A stretch of 64,000 nt of DNA from CAAGNP01 sp964611185 (GTDB lineage: Bacteria; Bacteroidota; Bacteroidia; Bacteroidales; UBA932): NCBI GenBank assembly GCA_964611185.1, contig CAZSXE010000006.1, positions 9,189 through 73,188 of the forward strand, in the 5' to 3' direction. The notes under the pieces are model-generated. The model had not been told where the DNA came from. It searched no databases and worked only from the letters and a program-made list of their open reading frames with translations. This document shows positions 58,560-64,000 of the stretch, piece after piece. Position 1 is the stretch's first letter. The number at the start of each line of letters is the position of its first letter. The position numbers and the translations under genes were made by a program.

Positions 58560-61500
58560 ATGAATAGTAGATATTTTGCTTTGAAAGGTGTCTCAGTATT
58601 GTTTTTAACACTAATCGCTTTGATCTCTTCTTGCAGGGGAGGACATTCTTCAGATGGTTACAGCGGTTTGGAATACCCTTCTGAAATACGAATTACCGAT
58701 CCTATTACCATAAGGGTCAGCGATTCTCTCTCATTTAAGGGGGTTGAAGATAAATTTTCCAAGACCATTTCGGTATCACCCAAGTTCGATTATAATATCG
58801 AGGTTCTAAATAGTAATACTATTTCTATCAAGGCGATAACACCTCTTCCATATAAAACCGTATATACAGTATCGATCGATATGGGGAGGTTATTTTCAGG
58901 AGCCGCAGGAGATGGTGTAAAGTCTTTCGAGGTACGCACTATTCCCCCTGTATTCAAATGCTCTGAGGAAAAACTTACGACTTATTCGGACATAGATGAT
59001 GCTTATTATATTAAAGGAGAGGTAGAGACATCGGATTTTGTTGATTACAAAGCTATTGAGCAGGGGATGAAAGTGGAGGGAGGAGATTTTATCGTAAAAT
59101 GGACACATAGTCAGGATGGGTGTTTGCACTCATTCATTATTGAAAATATATATGCACGCGAAAGCTCATTTAATATTAAAGTCATAAGGGATTACTCCAA
59201 ATATGACGACAGAGGTGTAAATGAGGTGAGTTACTTCATCCCAGCCAAGGGGAAATATATGGTAGTGAGTGAAGAAATCGTATCGGAGCCATATCATTTT
59301 GAAATATCATTTTCTTCGGAAATTAATAAAAAACAGCCTTTTAGAGATCTTATTTCGGTACCGGGAGGGGGAAGACTCAAATTTGTGATAGACAAAAACA
59401 AGCTATCGATCTTCCCCGATGTAAGAGCTAAAAAAGCTCAGAGTATAACCATTAACAAAAACTTGAAAAACATTAAGGGCGATACCCTTGAAGAGGACTG
59501 GACTGCGAAATTTTCAATACCTTCCACATCCCCCTCGGTGAAATTTATAACTCGAGGATCGATCCTCCCCTCTTCCAACGATATGATTATCCATTTTCAG
59601 TCTGTAAACTATGCTAAGGCACAGGTGCGAGTAAGAAGAATTTATGAGAGCAATGTTTTACAATATTTTCAAGATGCTTATCTCAATACTACATCTGCAT
59701 ATAATCTTAATAATGTCTCAAGGGTTATTGCCGACACTACTTTTGCCCTTGATGCAGCTGGGTCGCAGCGTTTGAGAAATCTTTCAAGCTACGGCATTGA
59801 TTTATCAAAAATAATCAAACCTGAAAAGGGTGATATATATAAAGTCGAGATAAGAGGGAGGGAAAAGCTCTCTGAAGATGAAAGTGATGGGTGGGAGAGC
59901 GACTATTATTTCGGAAATTACGAGGATTACAAATATAGGAGTGTTAATATACTCGTCTCGGATTTGGGTGTTGTGGCCAAGGGTTCGGATATGAATGTAT
60001 ATACTTTTTTTGTTCACAATCTCATAGATGCAAAACCGGTATCGGGGGCAAAGATTTCTATATATAATTCTGTAAATCAATTAATCGGAGAGTCCGTTTC
60101 AGACGGAGAAGGGATGGCTTCCATCGCTCTTGATGATAAGCCTCTGACCGCTGTAATAACTTCGTATTCCGACAAGACTTATATCAAGATGGACAATGGC
60201 CTGTCGCTATCATTAAGTAATTTCGATGTAGAGGGAGCGCCTGTAAAAAATGGTCAAAAAGGGTTTATTTTCGGCGAGAGAGGGGTTTGGAGGCCGGGGG
60301 ACAATATTTTCATAACTTTCATTTCCATGCTCTCGGAGGGTATCCTCCCGAGCGGTCATCCTGTCACGGCGACTCTTTTGAATCCTCAATCACAAGTGGT
60401 TCAGACTCTTACCAATAATTCCGGAAGCAATGGGATGTATGCTTTTAAATTCAAAACAGATCCCTCTTCCCCTACCGGAAACTGGCAAGTGGAAGTTTCG
60501 GCAGGGGGGCAAACCTATTCAAAGATTATTAAAATTGAGACCATAAAGCCCAATAAGCTCCTCATCGACCTCTCATTCGGCTCCGAATCTGTGATTCGCT
60601 CCTCTGATATTTCAGGTAAGATGAAAGTTAATTGGCTGACGGGAGGGGCGGGAAGAGATCTTGAATCTCGTGTCGAAGTGACCCTATCACGCACCAATAC
60701 ATCTTTTGCAAACTATAAAAACTACATATTTGAGGATATCTCTCGCAATTTTCACTCTGAAACAAGGGAAATTGCCGTAGGAAAAACTGATGAGAGTGGA
60801 AAATACACATTTATCTCCTCTATTGCTAATTCGGGGGCGGTGCCGGGCTTTCTAAAAGGGGTATTCACCACGAGAGTTTTTGAATCTGGGGGAGATTTCA
60901 GTATAGATAATTTTAGCACAATCATCTCTCCATACAATACATACATAGGGATTGATGTTCCCGAACAGGAGAATGACTGGGGTGGTAAATATCTCAATAT
61001 TGAAAACGAACATTCGATTAACATTGTAGCTCTCAATCCCTACGGTTCTCCCTCTTCCATCAGAAATGTTGAGGTAGAGATTTACAAAATGGGATGGAAT
61101 TGGTGGTGGGGTTCTTCCTCCGGAGAGCTTGCCTCCTATTCTCGCGATTCATATAATAGACCGTATAAAGTATTTTCCACATCGCTGAAAGATGGAGCAG
61201 GCAGTTTCGCACTTAATCTTAGCGATCAAGAGGGGGGATTTTACTTCATAAGGGTTATGGATCCTATTGGCGGTCACGCCGCTTCGAAAGTAGTGCTGAT
61301 TTCCAATAGTTACAGCCTTGAAGGTACAGGAGAGGGTGAAGGTGCCGCCAGATTGAAAACTTCTATTGACAAGGATAAGTATAATGTCGGAGAGACAGCA
61401 AATCTTTCTATTCCCTCTGCCCCGGGAGCAATAGCCATTGTTTCTTTAGAAAAAGGTGAAAAAGTGATTAAGACATTTAACAGAGAGTGCAAAGGGAGCA

Positions 61501-63923
61501 CCACAGTAATTTCCATCCCTATTGATGGGACAATGGCCCCCAATATTTATGCCTCAGTGACACTTATTCAGCCTCATAATGTCTCTTCCAATGATGCTCC
61601 TATAAGACTTTTCGGTGTTCAGAAAATTTGTGTGGAAGATCCCAAGTCTCATCTTTATCCCGAAATTATAGTGAAAGATGAAATTCGTCCCGAAAGTGAG
61701 GTGACAATTAGTGTTAAGGAGAGAGACGGGAGGGCTATGAGTTATGTTTTAGAGGTAGTGGATGAAGGTCTTCTGAGCCTTACGAGATTTAAAACTCCTC
61801 AGCCTTGGGATGTGTTTTATGCTACGGAAGCACTCGGGGTAAGGACATGGGATCTATATGATATGGTCATAGGGGCTTATGGGGCTAAGATGGAGAGATT
61901 GTTCGCTATCGGTGGAGACGGAGAAGAGGCGGTAGTCCCCTCAAAATCAAAGGCAGAGCGATTTAAACCTGTTTCGATTTTTCTCGGTCCGTTTACCTTA
62001 AAAGAAAACGGATCCGATGTACATAAGATAACTATTCCACAATACATTGGTTCGCTGAGAGTTATGGTGGTTTCTACTGACGGAAAAGCTCAGGGTTCGG
62101 CTCAGAAGAATGTCACAGTAAAGAAGCCTCTTATGGTTCAGACTACTATGCCGCGCGTGGTGAGGGTGAATGAAAAAATTTCGGTGCCTGTTACTGTTTT
62201 TGCCATGGCAGAAAATATGGGAGAAGTGACTGTTAAAATCGATGTAAATGAGGCATTTAAAGTGGCGGGGGCTGATTCTAAGACCATTGTTATGAATAAA
62301 TCGGGCGAAGAAATCGTCTATTTTGATGTAGAGGCTGCCTCTGACCAGCAGCTTGGGGAGATTATTGCGTCAGCTAAATGCGGTTCTGAAGGGGCGAAAG
62401 AGAAGATCGAAATAGATATAACTGAACCCAATTCTCCTGCTACTGTTTCAAAAACGATACTCCTCAAAGGGGGAGAAAGTTCCAAAATTGATTTCGCTCT
62501 TGCGGGGAAAAAAGGGACCAACACTATGCAGGTGGAAGCATCTGTGCTCCCTCCTATTGACCTTGATTATCGTCTAAAGTATGTCATAAGCTATCCTTAC
62601 GGCTGCCTTGAGCAGACAGTCTCGGCTGCCTTTCCTCAGCTGTATCTCTCAGATCTTGCCGATTTATCCTCGCAAGAGAGTCTTGAAAGCGAGAATAATA
62701 TTAAAAACGCCCTGTCGAGATTGCATATTTTTGCTCACCCCTCAGGAGGGTTTACATATTGGCCAGGGGATGGTGCCGGAGTATCTTTTTGGAGTACTGT
62801 GTATGCTGCTCATTTTATGATTGAAGCCTCCGGTAAGGGGTATGCCGTACCCTCTCAATTATTGGGCAAAGCCTTAGAGTACATTCGTGAAAGGGGCGGT
62901 CGCAACGACGATAGTACCTTGGAGAGGGCATACTCTTTCTATGTTCTCGCCCTTTCGGGCAATGCACCCAGAGGAGCTATGAACCGCCTGAGAGAAGTTA
63001 GCGGACTTTCCAACAGTGACAAATGGTTTTTAGCTGCCGCTTATGCTGCTGATAATAAGAAAGATATGTCAAAGGATATAGTCAGCGAGATGGTCTCTTC
63101 GGGATCGCCAAAGACGGTGAATCGTTTTGCCCTATCTTTCGACAGTAAGGAAAGAGAGTTAGCTACTGCTATAATGGTCTATAATGCACTTGGCGAATAT
63201 GAAAACGCCTTTAAAGTGGTCAGGACCCTATCCCTTTTTCTTAACGACAGAGAGCATTATATGAGCACCCAAAGTACTGCATGGGCGCTTAATGCCATCG
63301 CCGGATATTCAAAAACTCAGCGTGGAGGAAAAATCGATATCACTCTTACCTCTTCCGGTAAGCATTTCGACATAAAAGGGGATGATTCATATATCCGCAA
63401 AGAGCTTTTCAACTCTGCCGAATCTTCATTATCAGGGGCCATCCCCATTGAGGTTAAGAACAACAGCTCGTCCGAAACTTCTATTGTTATCAGTTCGAGG
63501 GGAGTACCTTCTCAGGGGGAGGAATTATCTTCTTCCCACGGACTTAAAGTAAATTTGAAATATTCTACCATATCAGGAGGATATCTTGATCCATACAACA
63601 TCGCACTTGGAACCGATTTTTTGATAGAGACGACTGTTACAAATACGAGTAATTCCATCGATTACACAAATTTGATGCTGTCGCAGATATTTCCTTCGGG
63701 GTGGGAGTATAAGAGAGAGAGAACCGATAGTTATTATCAAGACCTTAGAGATGATAGGATTTATACAAGTTTCGATCTTCCTAAATACACAAGCATTACA
63801 TTCAAAGTGAGGGCTACAGCTACATTTAGAGGCCACTTTTATCTTCCGGCTACCACTTGTGAAGCGATGTACGACTCTTCTGTTAATGGAAGCACTTCCG
63901 GCGGCTGGATTGATATAAAATAA
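58560..63923 (+). CDS. Alpha-2-macroglobulin-family lipoprotein
   Basis: A 1787-residue envelope protein that in related bacteria traps attacking proteases after its wall is breached. The start (MNSRYFALKG..., then VLFLTLIALISSC) is a lipoprotein signal with Cys near residue 25. Domains seen in order: Ig-like MG units with an N-terminal part of about 350 residues, MG2 (GERGVWRPGDNIFITFISML, about 570-660), the A2M block (VDEGLLSLTRFKTPQPWDVF and QYIGSLRVMVVSTDGKAQGS), the thioester YGCLEQT with Cys1349, the alpha-helical thioester domain (about 1330-1590) and a final MG10-like domain. Length (E. coli YfhM about 1650) is normal for the family. Divergent from pbpC. ATG 58560 is chosen over 58497 because of the promoter and the signal peptide. 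Confidence 0.93.
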   Translation: MNSRYFALKGVSVLFLTLIALISSCRGGHSSDGYSGLEYPSEIRITDPITIRVSDSLSFKGVEDKFSKTISVSPKFDYNIEVLNSNTISIKAITPLPYKTVYTVSIDMGRLFSGAAGDGVKSFEVRTIPPVFKCSEEKLTTYSDIDDAYYIKGEVETSDFVDYKAIEQGMKVEGGDFIVKWTHSQDGCLHSFIIENIYARESSFNIKVIRDYSKYDDRGVNEVSYFIPAKGKYMVVSEEIVSEPYHFEISFSSEINKKQPFRDLISVPGGGRLKFVIDKNKLSIFPDVRAKKAQSITINKNLKNIKGDTLEEDWTAKFSIPSTSPSVKFITRGSILPSSNDMIIHFQSVNYAKAQVRVRRIYESNVLQYFQDAYLNTTSAYNLNNVSRVIADTTFALDAAGSQRLRNLSSYGIDLSKIIKPEKGDIYKVEIRGREKLSEDESDGWESDYYFGNYEDYKYRSVNILVSDLGVVAKGSDMNVYTFFVHNLIDAKPVSGAKISIYNSVNQLIGESVSDGEGMASIALDDKPLTAVITSYSDKTYIKMDNGLSLSLSNFDVEGAPVKNGQKGFIFGERGVWRPGDNIFITFISMLSEGILPSGHPVTATLLNPQSQVVQTLTNNSGSNGMYAFKFKTDPSSPTGNWQVEVSAGGQTYSKIIKIETIKPNKLLIDLSFGSESVIRSSDISGKMKVNWLTGGAGRDLESRVEVTLSRTNTSFANYKNYIFEDISRNFHSETREIAVGKTDESGKYTFISSIANSGAVPGFLKGVFTTRVFESGGDFSIDNFSTIISPYNTYIGIDVPEQENDWGGKYLNIENEHSINIVALNPYGSPSSIRNVEVEIYKMGWNWWWGSSSGELASYSRDSYNRPYKVFSTSLKDGAGSFALNLSDQEGGFYFIRVMDPIGGHAASKVVLISNSYSLEGTGEGEGAARLKTSIDKDKYNVGETANLSIPSAPGAIAIVSLEKGEKVIKTFNRECKGSTTVISIPIDGTMAPNIYASVTLIQPHNVSSNDAPIRLFGVQKICVEDPKSHLYPEIIVKDEIRPESEVTISVKERDGRAMSYVLEVVDEGLLSLTRFKTPQPWDVFYATEALGVRTWDLYDMVIGAYGAKMERLFAIGGDGEEAVVPSKSKAERFKPVSIFLGPFTLKENGSDVHKITIPQYIGSLRVMVVSTDGKAQGSAQKNVTVKKPLMVQTTMPRVVRVNEKISVPVTVFAMAENMGEVTVKIDVNEAFKVAGADSKTIVMNKSGEEIVYFDVEAASDQQLGEIIASAKCGSEGAKEKIEIDITEPNSPATVSKTILLKGGESSKIDFALAGKKGTNTMQVEASVLPPIDLDYRLKYVISYPYGCLEQTVSAAFPQLYLSDLADLSSQESLESENNIKNALSRLHIFAHPSGGFTYWPGDGAGVSFWSTVYAAHFMIEASGKGYAVPSQLLGKALEYIRERGGRNDDSTLERAYSFYVLALSGNAPRGAMNRLREVSGLSNSDKWFLAAAYAADNKKDMSKDIVSEMVSSGSPKTVNRFALSFDSKERELATAIMVYNALGEYENAFKVVRTLSLFLNDREHYMSTQSTAWALNAIAGYSKTQRGGKIDITLTSSGKHFDIKGDDSYIRKELFNSAESSLSGAIPIEVKNNSSSETSIVISSRGVPSQGEELSSSHGLKVNLKYSTISGGYLDPYNIALGTDFLIETTVTNTSNSIDYTNLMLSQIFPSGWEYKRERTDSYYQDLRDDRIYTSFDLPKYTSITFKVRATATFRGHFYLPATTCEAMYDSSVNGSTSGGWIDIK

Positions 63924-63948
63924 GTATTAATAATTAATAATCAACATT

Positions 63949-64000
63949 ATGACAACAGGTAATTATATTAGATTTGATTGGGCGATGAAGCGCCTGCTGC
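63949..64000 (+). CDS. Start of a probable Rpn-family PD-(D/E)XK nuclease/transposase-like gene (partial)
   Basis: Only 17 codons are in view: MTTGNYIRFDWAMKRLL. RFDWAMKRLL is the usual start of Bacteroidales proteins annotated as Rpn-family recombination-promoting nuclease or PD-(D/E)XK transposase. The catalytic part lies outside the window. It begins 25 bp after the macroglobulin stop on the same strand. Confidence 0.6.
   Translation, partial: MTTGNYIRFDWAMKRLL

Noticed and set aside
1..64000. CRISPR array, prophage, integron or conjugative element
   Set aside because: No regularly spaced repeats, phage structural genes, integrase or transfer genes were found in the window.

Overview
The window looks like chromosome from an uncultured or poorly characterised member of the Bacteroidales (phylum Bacteroidota). 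Support: Bacteroidales-type gene neighbourhoods (serC-serA-DUF1015, exbB-small membrane protein-exbD-exbD, DUF4834 next to an MsbA-like transporter, pyrB-pyrI, FISUMP and fimbrillin-like lipoproteins), almost no Shine-Dalgarno sequences, and several promoters of the Bacteroides type (TTTG or TTG, about 19-21 nt, then TAnnTTTG). I cannot place it below order from this sequence alone. Genes are densely packed, often with 1-14 bp overlaps, and no gene-free stretch exceeds 300 bp.

Layout. 1-8819 (+): the distal part of a division and cell wall cluster, murD(partial)-ftsW-murG-murC-ftsQ-ftsA-ftsZ, with gltX coupled to the end of ftsZ. 8797-11423 (-): galE followed by an unusual sigma-factor-like protein and a zinc-finger membrane anti-sigma-like protein. 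11507-12681 (+): rpiB-truB. 12800-37340 (-): a long run of mostly housekeeping genes: a TonB-like protein, udk, asnS, a GH-like lipid-bilayer-exported hydrolase, alkaline phosphatase, an ExbB/ExbD energy-transduction set, tRNA-Ser(GGA), ansA, tatD, dprA, queA, ctpA, dCMP deaminase, an acyl-CoA synthetase, an MsbA-like exporter, DUF4834, a large unknown anchored protein, FKBP isomerase, nhaA, a ureohydrolase and kdsD. 37397-39610 (+): recQ. 39613-41957 (-): miaA, a pRiA4b-ORF-3-like protein and a LuxC-like acyl-CoA reductase. 42031-47488 (+): a YigZ-family protein, pyrB-pyrI, serC-serA-DUF1015, ending in a clear intrinsic terminator.

47489-58479 is more accessory in character. A NarL-type response regulator and a TPR sensor histidine kinase (the kinase broken by one in-frame amber codon) face a divergent operon that has the best promoter in the window. 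That operon encodes a 47-residue peptide, a two-domain fimbrillin-like/FISUMP lipoprotein and a secreted beta-helix protein. Then come a nucleoside transporter with a nucleotidyltransferase, and penicillin-binding protein 1C. 58560-63923 (+) is a giant alpha-2-macroglobulin lipoprotein with an intact thioester motif, divergent from pbpC. The window ends at the start of a probable Rpn-family nuclease gene.

Working together: the first 9 kb builds septal peptidoglycan; ExbB/ExbD and the TonB-like protein could energise outer-membrane uptake; PBP1C and the macroglobulin form a known wall-repair and protease-trap pair; the kinase, regulator, peptide and lipoprotein cassette is the most likely place for something undescribed. 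No CRISPR array, insertion sequence, prophage or rRNA was seen.
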